Source: JANPBY01 sp963851405 (GTDB lineage Bacteria > Actinomycetota > Actinomycetes > DATJPE01). Taken from it: 64,000 nucleotides of DNA. The notes below the pieces were generated by a model, which made no database searches, had not been told where the DNA came from, and saw only the letters and a program-made list of their open reading frames with translations. The DNA is taken from contig CAWKPB010000004.1 in assembly GCA_963851405.1 (NCBI GenBank), positions 1 to 64,000 on the forward strand, written 5' to 3'. A program made the translations under genes and the position numbers. Positions 37,070-45,158 of the stretch are shown here, piece after piece (position 1 is the first letter of the stretch; each line of letters begins with the position of its first letter).

Positions 37070-38605
37070 CTACCAGACGGCTCCCACGGCGGCGCCGAAG
37101 AAGTCGAAGTTCTCGCCCTTCCCCTTGACGTTGCGCTGCGAGACGCCAGCGACCCTGTCCCCGAACAGATTGTCTTCGTCGGCGTCTTCAAAGACCGCCA
37201 CGGTCCCCGAGTCAAGCCCGCCCGTCCCTGCCTCCTGTGGAGAACCCACGAGCAAGAGCGGCCGGGTCGGAGCGACAGATTTCATGATTCCCCCGGCGAG
37301 AACGAGCCCGAACCTGTCGCCTGAGTTGGCAAACAAGGGCTTGACGTTCAACGCGTCCACAACCGCCGGGTTTGACGAGCATTCAAGAGTCATTTGGGCC
37401 ACCAGGCCAGCGTTCTTACGCCCCTTGTAGTTCTCCCCCGGCACTCCGATCGCGAGGGTGCGGCCCAACCCGGTGAGGCTGCGGCCAAACAGGTCGTCCT
37501 TTTCGGCCTCGTTCGGAACCGAAGGGCTGTCCTGGCTAATGACGGAACTCGCACCGGAGCCGATCACCGCGACTGTGCCAGCGTCGGAGAGCTTGCCGAC
37601 GTTCTCGCCAGGGGTGCCCACCGCGAGGACGTCGCCCGGGTTCCCTGGGCAGGACACCAGCGCGAGCGCTGCGCCAAAGCGGTCGCCTTTCTCGTTCTTA
37701 CCTGGCGCGCCGTCACCTTGACGCATGACACTCCACGAGCCATTGAGCGTATAGACCGCCCCCGCGGAGCCCTTGCCATCAACTCGCTGGCGCGGGACTC
37801 CCACGTAGAGCGCGTTGCTCGTGCCCATGAGAACCGACCCAAATCGATTGCCCGCAGTGGGCGAGCCCGGCACACCGTCAGTCTTGGTCGTGAAGGCTTC
37901 GGCGTCAGACGCCGGGAGCCGCCCGCCGGCGACGCCGAACGGGAACCAGGTCATGGCCCCGGCGTTGCGCACCTTGCCTACGTCTTCTCCTGGGGCACCG
38001 ACCCAAAGGCCGCCGCCCATGACGCCCGAAACGGCCAAGGTCGCTCCGAACTGGTCGCCCTTTTCGGCCTCCCCGGGGACTCCCTTGGTGTCTTGGTGTA
38101 GGGACTGGTGGCCAACCAGTCCAGTAGCTGAACCGAAAGCCACGATCACCCGTCCACGGCCATGATTTTCGCCGGGTACGCCGATCACCAGGTCGCGGCA
38201 ACCATCACCGTTAACGTCGGCGACGAGTACGGCGGAGCCAAACCGGTCGTTGCGCTCGGAGTTCTGCCCGACGTCCTCGGACTTGAGCACCTGCGAGCCG
38301 CGCCCGCCATACGGGTTGACGTTGACGTCGGCTCCTTCGACGAGGACGACCGTGCCGGCGTTCACGCCTGATTTGGATTTCCCGACGTTTTCGCCGGGCA
38401 CGCCGACGGCCAGGTCGTTGACGCCGTTGGCATCCACATCGAAGGAGTCGTCGCAGGTGGCCAGTAGGCCAGCATCCGTGCGGATGAGACCAGCAGCACC
38501 GGAGGCCGGACCCGCCGGGCCCGCGGCAACTACGGCTAGGGCAACGGCGGCCACAGCGCCGCTAGCGACGAAAACCCGAGAATTGGGCCGAGTCCTACTA
38601 CGCAC
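37070..38605 (-). CDS. Secreted FG-GAP (integrin alpha-like) beta-propeller protein
   Basis: The protein is 511 residues. The GTG at 38605 follows GGGGGAAG and gives a signal peptide with a basic n-region (RSRTRPNSR), a hydrophobic core (VAAVALAVVAAG) and cleavage near ASGA. The rest is about seven copies of a 55-65 residue repeat. Each has an FG motif (DRFGSAV, DQFGATL, NRFGSVL, DRFGAAL, DLFGRSL, DRFGLVL) and a GAP-like VGVPGENVGK or VGAPGEDVGK. One repeat holds the calcium-loop sequence DVNGDGCRD. This predicts an extracellular calcium-binding propeller. Adhesion or surface recognition is the usual role; the partner is unknown. Monocistronic. Confidence 0.88.
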   Translation of the reverse strand: MRSRTRPNSRVFVASGAVAAVALAVVAAGPAGPASGAAGLIRTDAGLLATCDDSFDVDANGVNDLAVGVPGENVGKSKSGVNAGTVVLVEGADVNVNPYGGRGSQVLKSEDVGQNSERNDRFGSAVLVADVNGDGCRDLVIGVPGENHGRGRVIVAFGSATGLVGHQSLHQDTKGVPGEAEKGDQFGATLAVSGVMGGGLWVGAPGEDVGKVRNAGAMTWFPFGVAGGRLPASDAEAFTTKTDGVPGSPTAGNRFGSVLMGTSNALYVGVPRQRVDGKGSAGAVYTLNGSWSVMRQGDGAPGKNEKGDRFGAALALVSCPGNPGDVLAVGTPGENVGKLSDAGTVAVIGSGASSVISQDSPSVPNEAEKDDLFGRSLTGLGRTLAIGVPGENYKGRKNAGLVAQMTLECSSNPAVVDALNVKPLFANSGDRFGLVLAGGIMKSVAPTRPLLLVGSPQEAGTGGLDSGTVAVFEDADEDNLFGDRVAGVSQRNVKGKGENFDFFGAAVGAVW

Positions 38606-38762
38606 GAGACTTCCCCCATTAAGAGCGTTGGAACGACTGAGCCGAAACTGTACCTCCGAGCGCCACCCCGCAGGTATCACCCGAATGGCGCCCGGACGTA
38701 GCCGAACGTCGCAGCCGTGAGGCGCGGCGCGGCCGGGCCGTGCTCACGTTTAGGGTGACCGG

Positions 38763-39398
38763 GTGAGCCCTGCCCCCTTGGTCTGGATTGACTGCGAGAT
38801 GACCGGCCTCGAACTCGAGCATGATGCGCTCGTCGAGATCGCTGTGCTGGTGACTGACGACCAGCTGAATGTGCTCGGTCATGGTGTGCAGGTGGTGATC
38901 CGACCTCCCGATGCCGCACTCGAGTCCATGCCCGACGTGGTACGTGCGATGCACACCGATTCGGGACTGCTCGATGAGTTGAGTGGCGGGACGACACTCG
39001 CTGATGCCGAGGCCCAGGTCCTGGAGTATGTGCGTGAACACGTCCCTGACCCCCGCAAGGCCCAACTAGCCGGCAATTCTGTGGCCACCGATCGAGGCTT
39101 CATCGCGCGTGACATGCAGGCCCTTGACGCCCACCTCCATTACCGCATCGTCGACGTGAGCTCGATCAAAGAACTCGCACGGCGCTGGTACCCCCGGGCG
39201 TACTACAACGCACCCACCAAGCACGGCGGCCATCGCGCGCTGGCCGACATCCTTGAATCGATCGAGGAACTGAAGTACTACCGCGACGCGGTCTTCGTCC
39301 CCCAGCCCGGGCCTGACACGGACACGGCTCGCCGAATCGCGGCGACTTACCAACGTCCCGCAGCTGAGGCGACCGAGGCGGATCACACGAGCGGATGA
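38763..39398 (+). CDS. orn: Oligoribonuclease
   Basis: The protein is 211 residues from a GTG at 38763. It is a DEDDh 3'-5' exonuclease that degrades two- to five-nucleotide RNAs and pGpG left by c-di-GMP turnover. The metal-binding residues are the DxE pair in WIDCEMTGLE, the Asp in NSVATDRGFI and the HxxxxD pair in HGGHRALADILESIEELKYYR. KHGGHRAL and RWYPRAYYNAP are oligoribonuclease-specific. The C-terminal extension after RDAVFVPQPG is variable. It is followed directly by tRNA-His, as in many actinomycetes. Confidence 0.95.
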   Translation: MSPAPLVWIDCEMTGLELEHDALVEIAVLVTDDQLNVLGHGVQVVIRPPDAALESMPDVVRAMHTDSGLLDELSGGTTLADAEAQVLEYVREHVPDPRKAQLAGNSVATDRGFIARDMQALDAHLHYRIVDVSSIKELARRWYPRAYYNAPTKHGGHRALADILESIEELKYYRDAVFVPQPGPDTDTARRIAATYQRPAAEATEADHTSG

Positions 39399-39465
39399 GG
39401 CTGCCAAGACCGCCTCGTCCGTCCCGTACACTGGCCGACGGCCAGCCGTGGTTCGGCTGTTCATG

Positions 39466-39541
39466 GTGGGTGTAGCTCAGCTGGTAGAGCACCTGGTTGT
39501 GGTCCAGGGGGCCGCGGGTTCAAGTCCCGTCACTCACCCCA
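39466..39541 (+). tRNA. tRNA-His (anticodon GTG)
   Basis: The acceptor GTGGGTG (39466-39472) pairs with CACTCAC (39531-39537, one G-T pair). The anticodon stem-loop is CTGGTTGTGGTCCAG and the T-arm is GCGGGTTCAAGTCCCGT. A genomic G at 39465 supplies the His-specific G-1 opposite discriminator C, and CCA is encoded (39539-39541). Confidence 0.95.
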
Positions 39542-39604
39542 TGCACAGCACGGTACAGCGGGGAAGTTCGCCCGTCCTCGTGTATTGATGACCCCCCCGG
39601 TCGT

Positions 39605-40147
39605 TCAGATGAAGAGAAGTTGCGCCCCGTCAGTCATCTCAATGAAGTCCGAGGCGCTGATGATCGCTTCGACGTCATCGCGAAGATCAGTCTCGGTCAG
39701 ATGGTTCATGTCCGCCGACATCCGGCAGGCCCACAGGTGGCCACCTGAGGCCACGATCTGATCCAGGAAGTCCGGCACTTCGGGAACTCCGAGGTCGGCA
39801 ATCTGCTTCTTCAGTTGCTTGGTGGCCGCGCCCGTGACCCCAGGGAAGGGAGCCAGCGCCTGAGGCATCTTCTTGTCCTTGTACGGCAGGTGCATGGCCG
39901 CATTCCCCACGGGGCTGAACTGCAAGTCGTTCATGCGCGACTTCGTGATCATGTCGAAGCCCCAGAACGTGAAGAACATATGGGTCTCTACGCCTTCGCC
40001 GAGTGCAGCGTTGCCCAGGATCAGACCCGGGTAGGCCATATCCAGATTCCCCTTGGAGCAGATGATCGCAAGCTTGCGGCCGGACTCCTGCTCGTCGCCG
40101 AACGACGGAACGATGGCCGGGGCTGGTGTGGAGGTCGTGCTAGTCAT
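39605..40147 (-). CDS. dsrE2: DsrE2-like sulfur carrier protein
   Basis: The protein is 180 residues. The ATG at 40147 has AAGGAGA seven bases upstream. After a Ser/Thr/Pro tail the DsrE fold begins with RKLAIICSKGNLDMAYPGLILGNAA, containing Cys30. A second Cys (about 141) sits in GGHLWACRMSADMNHL. The FFTFWGFDMI segment is typical of the DsrE2 subgroup, often annotated as peroxiredoxin-family. DsrE2 proteins carry persulfide sulfur in the cytoplasm. Here it is the last gene of an sqr-tusE-dsrE2 run, 23 bases after tusE, so it probably accepts sulfur produced from sulfide. Confidence 0.85.
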   Translation of the reverse strand: MTSTTSTPAPAIVPSFGDEQESGRKLAIICSKGNLDMAYPGLILGNAALGEGVETHMFFTFWGFDMITKSRMNDLQFSPVGNAAMHLPYKDKKMPQALAPFPGVTGAATKQLKKQIADLGVPEVPDFLDQIVASGGHLWACRMSADMNHLTETDLRDDVEAIISASDFIEMTDGAQLLFI

Positions 40148-40170
40148 GACTGTCTCTCCTTGGTCGGCGG

Positions 40171-40485
40171 TCACACGCAGCCGTGTGGTTTCGGAAGGCC
40201 AGCGACGTATGCCATCTTCTTCGCCGGCTTCTTGGGGAACAACGTGAACTGCACCTTGGTCGGGAACCCTCCGACCGACTGGACCCGACGCGTCGTGGGC
40301 GTCTCGCCGCGCTCGGCAAAGTCAGAGCGCAGGAACCGAATCACGTCCCAGTGCTCATCGGTGAGTTCGATACCGATGGTGCCGGCCAGCACGCGGCCAA
40401 GGTCTTCGTCCCACTCGCCGTACTCGGTCAAGAAGCCTTCGTCGTTGACGTGGATCTCTCGGCCATCGATGGTCGTCACAGGCAT
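40171..40485 (-). CDS. TusE/DsrC-family sulfur relay protein with a single C-terminal cysteine
   Basis: The protein is 104 residues. The ATG at 40485 has AGGAAG six bases upstream. The family marks are GFLTEYGEWDEDLG near the start, LTDEHWDVIRFLRSDFAE and the flexible C-terminal arm ending GLPKPHGCV. The penultimate Cys (CysA) is present. The second Cys of true dissimilatory DsrC, eleven residues upstream, is an Ala here (KKPAKKMAYVAGL). It therefore cannot form the intramolecular trisulfide of DsrC and is closer to TusE-type carriers. It lies between sqr and dsrE2, which suggests it relays sulfane sulfur. No tusA, tusBCD or dsrAB is in the window. Confidence 0.85.
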   Translation of the reverse strand: MPVTTIDGREIHVNDEGFLTEYGEWDEDLGRVLAGTIGIELTDEHWDVIRFLRSDFAERGETPTTRRVQSVGGFPTKVQFTLFPKKPAKKMAYVAGLPKPHGCV

Positions 40486-40511
40486 GGTGCTACTTCCTCT
40501 CGAACGTTAGG

Positions 40512-41756
40512 TCAGGCGTCGACCTGATGCTTGCCCGCCATCGTGAGGTGGGAGGGCAACAGGGGTACTTCTCGACCGGGCAGCAAGATGTTCCAGTAGA
40601 ACCAGCGGAACGCGAGCTTGCCCCGATGGTTAACCCGGCTCTCACCGAGCAGGGTGAATGGGCCAACGAGCGGGACCGGGTACTTGCCCGGGAGTGGCTC
40701 CGTGTCGTAGTTGAAATCGATGAGCATGCCCTTTCCGTGCCCGGATTCAATGAAGCACTGGGCGTGCCCGTCGAAAGATCGGGTCATCGGCCGGCCATGG
40801 ACATGCTCGACGAAGTTGTCCGGAAACTGCTCCATCGAGAAGTGCGCGACCGAGCCGGCCTTCGATGCGGGGATGTCTGAGGCGTCGCCGATCGCGAAGA
40901 TGTTGTCGTACTTCTTCGATAGCAGTGTGTGCTTGTCGACGGCCACGTAGTTGAGTTCATCGCCCAACCCGCTGCGAGCGATGTAATCGGCGCCCATGTT
41001 GACCGGCACCGTGACCAAGAGGTCGAACGGCACTTCGCGTTCGTCCATGGAGACCAGGGTCTTCGACTCGACGTCGATCCGGTCAACCACGAAGTCAGGT
41101 TCCAGGGCGATCTTGCGCTCCTCGAGCATTCCCCCAAGGTGCGCGGACGCCACCGGTTTGGTGAAGGCACCCTCCAGCGGTGTGACATAGGTGATCTCCA
41201 CCCGGTCTCGCATGCCCCGCTCAGCGAAATAGGCCTCAGCGAGGAAGGAGAACTCCAGGGGAGCGACTGGGCACTTGATCGGCATTTCCGTGACGTGGAC
41301 GACCAAGTGACCGCCGGACCAGGTCTCCAGGGCCTCCCGAAGGGCCACTGAGCCTTCCAACGTGAAGAACTCGTGCACCGACTTGCGGAACACCTCGGGA
41401 TCGCTCATCCCCGGCGTCTCATCCGGGCGTGGAGACGTACCCGAAGCGATGATCAGGTAGTCGTAGGCGACCTCCCGGCCATCCTCAAGTACGACGCACG
41501 ATCGTTCCGCGTCGACGCGGTCGACGGCAGCCAGCATGAAGGCGACATCTTTGGGCAGGAAGTCTCGCGCCGGCTTGGTCAACTCCTCCGCGGTGTAGGT
41601 CCCAAAGGGAAGGAGCAGGTATCCAGGCTGATAGTGGTGGTCGGCGCTCTCGTCGATCACCGTCATCTGCCACTCGGCAGCGGGCAATCTGGACCTCAAC
41701 TTGTTGACGGCGATCGTCCCTGCCGTGCCTGCACCAATCACTACGAGACGCTCCAT
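40512..41756 (-). CDS. sqr: Sulfide:quinone oxidoreductase-like FAD enzyme
   Basis: The protein is 414 residues. The ATG at 41756 starts MERLVVIGAGTAGTIAVNKL, an FAD-binding Rossmann motif. TVIDESADHHYQPGYLLLPFG and the second nucleotide motif NIFAIGDASDIPASKAGSVAHF follow. Two cysteines sit where SQR-type enzymes place their redox pair: one in TEMPIKCPVAPLEF (about residue 162) and one in GHAQCFIESGHG (about 334). Such enzymes oxidise sulfide to sulfane sulfur and reduce membrane quinone. The C-terminus WFYWNILLPGREVPLLP is amphipathic and may dock on the membrane. The downstream TusE- and DsrE2-like genes support the sulfide role over plain NADH dehydrogenase. Confidence 0.85.
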   Translation of the reverse strand: MERLVVIGAGTAGTIAVNKLRSRLPAAEWQMTVIDESADHHYQPGYLLLPFGTYTAEELTKPARDFLPKDVAFMLAAVDRVDAERSCVVLEDGREVAYDYLIIASGTSPRPDETPGMSDPEVFRKSVHEFFTLEGSVALREALETWSGGHLVVHVTEMPIKCPVAPLEFSFLAEAYFAERGMRDRVEITYVTPLEGAFTKPVASAHLGGMLEERKIALEPDFVVDRIDVESKTLVSMDEREVPFDLLVTVPVNMGADYIARSGLGDELNYVAVDKHTLLSKKYDNIFAIGDASDIPASKAGSVAHFSMEQFPDNFVEHVHGRPMTRSFDGHAQCFIESGHGKGMLIDFNYDTEPLPGKYPVPLVGPFTLLGESRVNHRGKLAFRWFYWNILLPGREVPLLPSHLTMAGKHQVDA

Positions 41757-41879
41757 GGCCACAAGGCTACAAATACGTCCCTGCGACCGGCAGTGCCAAT
41801 AGCCCTCCGGCGAGAGGCAAAGGTCCCGTCAGAGCTGGACTTTCCCTGTGACCCGATCGCAGCCGATACGTTGTCGGGG

Positions 41880-42803
41880 ATGACCACGCTCGCCCTTGAG
41901 GCTCACGCCCTCACCAAGTCCTACGGTTCCAGCCGAGGCATCCGTGACATCGACCTTGAGGTGGAGCCGGGACGGGTCATCGGACTCGTCGGGGCAAACG
42001 GGGCTGGCAAGACCACCCTGATGAGGACCTTGCTCGACTTCATCCGGCCGTCGTCCGGGTCGGTCCGGGTCTTCGGGCTGGATAGCGTTCATGACTCCCT
42101 CCACGTGCGCCAGCGCACCGCGTATCTACCGGGTGAGCTCACGGTTCCCCGCGGCCTGACGGGGCGGCAAACCCTCGAGCGCTATGCCTTCGCTCGCGCA
42201 ACACACGACCACGGTGCAGCCGAGGAGCTGGCGGAACGGTTCGGTCTCGATCTCTCGCGCAAGGTCGGCGACCTGTCGAAGGGGAACAAGCAGAAGGTCG
42301 GCTTGGTTCTGGCCTTCTCCTCCGGCGCGGACCTCCTGGTGTTGGACGAGCCCACCAGCGGCCTGGATCCGCTGCTGCAGCGCACCTTCGGAGAACTTAT
42401 CCGCGAGCGAACAGCTTCGGGCACGACCATCCTCCTTTCCAGCCACGTCATGAGCGAGGTCGAGCACCTGGCGCACTCGGTCGCTCTTCTCGACGCCGGC
42501 CGTCTGGTCGCGTTCGATGACATCAGCGTCGTACGGGCTCACGCCCGACGTCGGGGTCGGGTGCGTCCCTCCTCCGGCGCTGCACCAGCCCTCTCGGCAG
42601 CGCTGGCCCAAGTGACTGGCGTCACTCACGTCGAAGACGACGGTGACGTGGTGACCTTTCGCCATGTGGGCGCTGACGATGCCGTCATCAAGGCGCTGTC
42701 TCGATTCGAGATCGTCATGCTCGACCTGGCAGAGGCCGATCTCGAGGATGCGTTCTTTTCTACGAACCCTGAGGATCAACAGGCGCGGGATACCTCGGCA
42801 TGA
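41880..42803 (+). CDS. ABC transporter ATP-binding protein
   Basis: The protein is 307 residues; the ATG at 41880 begins the family sequence. It has Walker A GANGAGKTTLM, signature LSKGNKQKVGLVLAF, Walker B LLVLDEPTSGLDP and the H-loop LLSSHVMSEVEHL. A C-terminal extension of about 80 residues is of the kind seen in DrrA/CcmA-like exporters. It forms an exporter with the permease that overlaps its stop by four bases (ATGA). The substrate is unknown; drug or lipid efflux is typical for the class. Confidence 0.92.
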   Translation: MTTLALEAHALTKSYGSSRGIRDIDLEVEPGRVIGLVGANGAGKTTLMRTLLDFIRPSSGSVRVFGLDSVHDSLHVRQRTAYLPGELTVPRGLTGRQTLERYAFARATHDHGAAEELAERFGLDLSRKVGDLSKGNKQKVGLVLAFSSGADLLVLDEPTSGLDPLLQRTFGELIRERTASGTTILLSSHVMSEVEHLAHSVALLDAGRLVAFDDISVVRAHARRRGRVRPSSGAAPALSAALAQVTGVTHVEDDGDVVTFRHVGADDAVIKALSRFEIVMLDLAEADLEDAFFSTNPEDQQARDTSA

Positions 42804-43588
42804 AATTGTTCCGGAGCGAGCTGCGCCTGCGTTGGCGGTCTCTGATCGCATGGAGTTCGTCAGTCGCGCTCTTGGTCTTTTTGGTGGTGTCGATCTACCC
42901 GACGGTTCGCGACAATCCCGACCTCGATTCGATCTACGGGGACCTCTCACCGGCCGCCCAAGCCTTGCTTGGCGGATCGGATCTCACGTCCCCGGTCGGC
43001 TACCTGAACACCCAGCTGTTCGCCTTCTTCCTGCCCGCGGTCTTACTGGTCTTCGGAATCACCCGAGGAGCCGCCTCGATCGCTGGCGAGGAGGAGGACC
43101 GAACCCTCGATCTCTTGCTGGCGCAACCGCTACGCCGTTCCTCGGCCTATCTGCAAAAGGCGGCCTATATAGGCCTCGGGATCGTCCTGCTCACAGCGGC
43201 CACGTGGCTCCCCATCGTGACGCTCAACGGCGCGGTCGGACTCAACCTCTCCTTCGGCTCCGTCGTGGCTGTCTGCCTGCAGATGGGCTTGTTCGTGCTC
43301 GCCGCCTCGCTTGCCGCGCAGGGCATCGCAGCGGTGGGCGGCCGGCGCTCCTGGGGACTCGCAATCGCCAGCGGCTACGTCATCGTCTCTTACCTGGTGT
43401 ACGGGCTATCCGGCTCGGTGAGTTGGCTGCAGCCCGTGCGCCCCTTGACGTTGTGGCGGTGGTATTTCGGAAACGATCCATTGTCCTCAGGGCTTGGCGC
43501 GGCGGAGGTCCTCGTACTCATGCTGGTGAGCGCGATCGCCCTCTCTCTCGGAGTCCTTGGCTTCCAGAAACGCGACCTTCGTTCTTGA
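42800..43588 (+). CDS. ABC-2 type permease
   Basis: The protein is 262 residues with about six membrane helices, including SLIAWSSSVALLVFLVVSIYP at the N-terminus and AEVLVLMLVSAIALSLGVLGF at the end. The loop GEEEDRTLDLLLAQPLRRSS is the characteristic cytoplasmic motif of ABC-2/ABC-3-like exporters (YhaP/NatB type). It starts within the stop of the ATP-binding gene, so the two are translationally coupled. Substrate unknown. Confidence 0.88.
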   Translation: MKLFRSELRLRWRSLIAWSSSVALLVFLVVSIYPTVRDNPDLDSIYGDLSPAAQALLGGSDLTSPVGYLNTQLFAFFLPAVLLVFGITRGAASIAGEEEDRTLDLLLAQPLRRSSAYLQKAAYIGLGIVLLTAATWLPIVTLNGAVGLNLSFGSVVAVCLQMGLFVLAASLAAQGIAAVGGRRSWGLAIASGYVIVSYLVYGLSGSVSWLQPVRPLTLWRWYFGNDPLSSGLGAAEVLVLMLVSAIALSLGVLGFQKRDLRS

Positions 43589-43679
43589 TTCACCGCTGAG
43601 CGGTCCCATGGCCATCTTCTGGTGCCCCGTACAAGCCATTCATCTGACTCCGAAACGGCCTATGCGGCAGGCTGGCCCC

Positions 43680-45158
43680 ATGGGCGAGGAAATCTCCAGC
43701 CGGACATTCACCCGCGAGGACCGGCAGCGGTACCGAGACAAGGTGCATCGGTGCCTCGACGTGTTCGCCCGGATGCTCGCCGAGTCTCGCTTCGACTTTG
43801 AGCTGCCCATGACCGGGATGGAGGTCGAGCTCAGCCTGATCGACAGCACCGGGCAGCCGGCGCTGCGCAACACTGAGGTCCTCGACCGGATCGACGACCC
43901 AGCCTTCGTCCAAGAGCTGGGTCGATTCAATCTTGAGATCAACGTTCCACCTCGTAGCCTCACCGGCGACGGAGCGCTTCGCTACGAGGAGGAAGTGCGC
44001 GAGCAACTCAACCTGGCTGATGTGCGCGCCGCCGAGGCCGGAGCAAACATGGTCATGATCGGGATCCTGCCGACCCTGCATCCCGGCTTGCTCACCCACG
44101 AGGCGATCAGCACCAACCCTCGCTATGCGCTGCTCGACGAGCAGATGCTGTTGGCCCGCGGCGAAGACCTCCACATCGACATTCGCGGCGGGCCGGAGAG
44201 CCTGGAGACCTACGCCGACTCGATCGCCCCCGAAGCGGCGTGCACAAGTGTCCAGTTCCACCTCCAGGTGAGCCCCGACGACTTTGCCCCCCTGTGGAAT
44301 GCGGCGCAGGCCATGGCCTCGGTCCAAGTCGCGTTGGGAGCGAACGCTCCGTACTTTCTAGGCCGAGAGCTCTGGCGGGAGACGCGGATCGCTGTGTTCA
44401 CCCAGGCAACCGACACTCGCCCGGCCGAGCTGAAGGCCCAGGGCGTGCGCCCGCGCGTCTGGTTCGGGGAACGATGGATCACGAGCGTGTTCGACCTGTT
44501 CGAGGAAAACACCACCTACTTCCCCGCCCTGCTCCCGGTGATCGATGACGAAGACCCGGTGGCTGTTCTTGACGCCGGGGGTGTCCCCCAGCTCAACGAA
44601 CTGCGCCTTCACAACGGCACCGTGTGGCGCTGGAACCGACCTGTGTACGACGTCGTGAACGACGTACCGCACCTGCGGGTGGAGAACCGCACGCTTCCTG
44701 CGGGTCCGACTGTCGTGGACATCTTGGCGAATGGGGCGCTCTACTTCGGCGCCGTACGCATGCTGGCCGAACAGGACCGCCCAGTCTGGTCACAGATGTC
44801 CTTCGCTGCTGCAGAGGAAAACTTCACGAACGCGGCCATCAAGGGGCTGGATACCAGCGTTTTCTGGCCTGGCATAGGGGACGTACCAGTCACCGAACTG
44901 GTGTTGCGTCGCTTGCTTCCGCTCGCCCACGAGGGCCTGAAGGAGTGGGGGGTCGACGACGACATCCGGGAACGCCTGCTCGGAATCATCGAGGGTCGGT
45001 GCATCACCGGGGTCAACGGCGCCTCGTGGCAGGTCGACGCGGTCCACTCCCTCGAGGCCGCTGGCGTCGAGCGCTGGGAGGCGCTGCGCCTGATGACGAA
45101 GGCCTACGCCGAGCGGATGAACACCAACGATCCCGTACACACATGGGAACCCATCTAG
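43680..45158 (+). CDS. Glutamate-cysteine ligase (GCS2)-family protein
   Basis: The protein is 492 residues; the ATG at 43680 starts the homologous part. It has the GCS2 fold marks: a MTGMEVELSLID strand with the first metal-binding Glu, LGRFNLEINVPPRSL with the second Glu, and NELRLHNGTVWRWNRPVYD. The family ligates amino acids with ATP, as in the first step of glutathione or mycothiol-like thiol synthesis, but actinobacterial paralogues include uncharacterised ligases. The substrate is therefore not assigned. It lies 91 bases after the ABC exporter and could be a separate transcript. Its stop overlaps the convergent amidohydrolase stop by four bases. Confidence 0.8.
   Translation: MGEEISSRTFTREDRQRYRDKVHRCLDVFARMLAESRFDFELPMTGMEVELSLIDSTGQPALRNTEVLDRIDDPAFVQELGRFNLEINVPPRSLTGDGALRYEEEVREQLNLADVRAAEAGANMVMIGILPTLHPGLLTHEAISTNPRYALLDEQMLLARGEDLHIDIRGGPESLETYADSIAPEAACTSVQFHLQVSPDDFAPLWNAAQAMASVQVALGANAPYFLGRELWRETRIAVFTQATDTRPAELKAQGVRPRVWFGERWITSVFDLFEENTTYFPALLPVIDDEDPVAVLDAGGVPQLNELRLHNGTVWRWNRPVYDVVNDVPHLRVENRTLPAGPTVVDILANGALYFGAVRMLAEQDRPVWSQMSFAAAEENFTNAAIKGLDTSVFWPGIGDVPVTELVLRRLLPLAHEGLKEWGVDDDIRERLLGIIEGRCITGVNGASWQVDAVHSLEAAGVERWEALRLMTKAYAERMNTNDPVHTWEPI

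Noticed and set aside
37070..38605. Repeated DNA in the FG-GAP gene as a possible CRISPR-like array
   Set aside because: The repeats are in-frame protein motifs with diverged DNA and no constant repeat/spacer length.
40512..41756. Type II NADH dehydrogenase as the identity of the flavoprotein
   Set aside because: The two spaced cysteines (KCPVAP and AQCFIES) and the neighbouring sulfur carriers fit sulfide:quinone oxidoreductase better.
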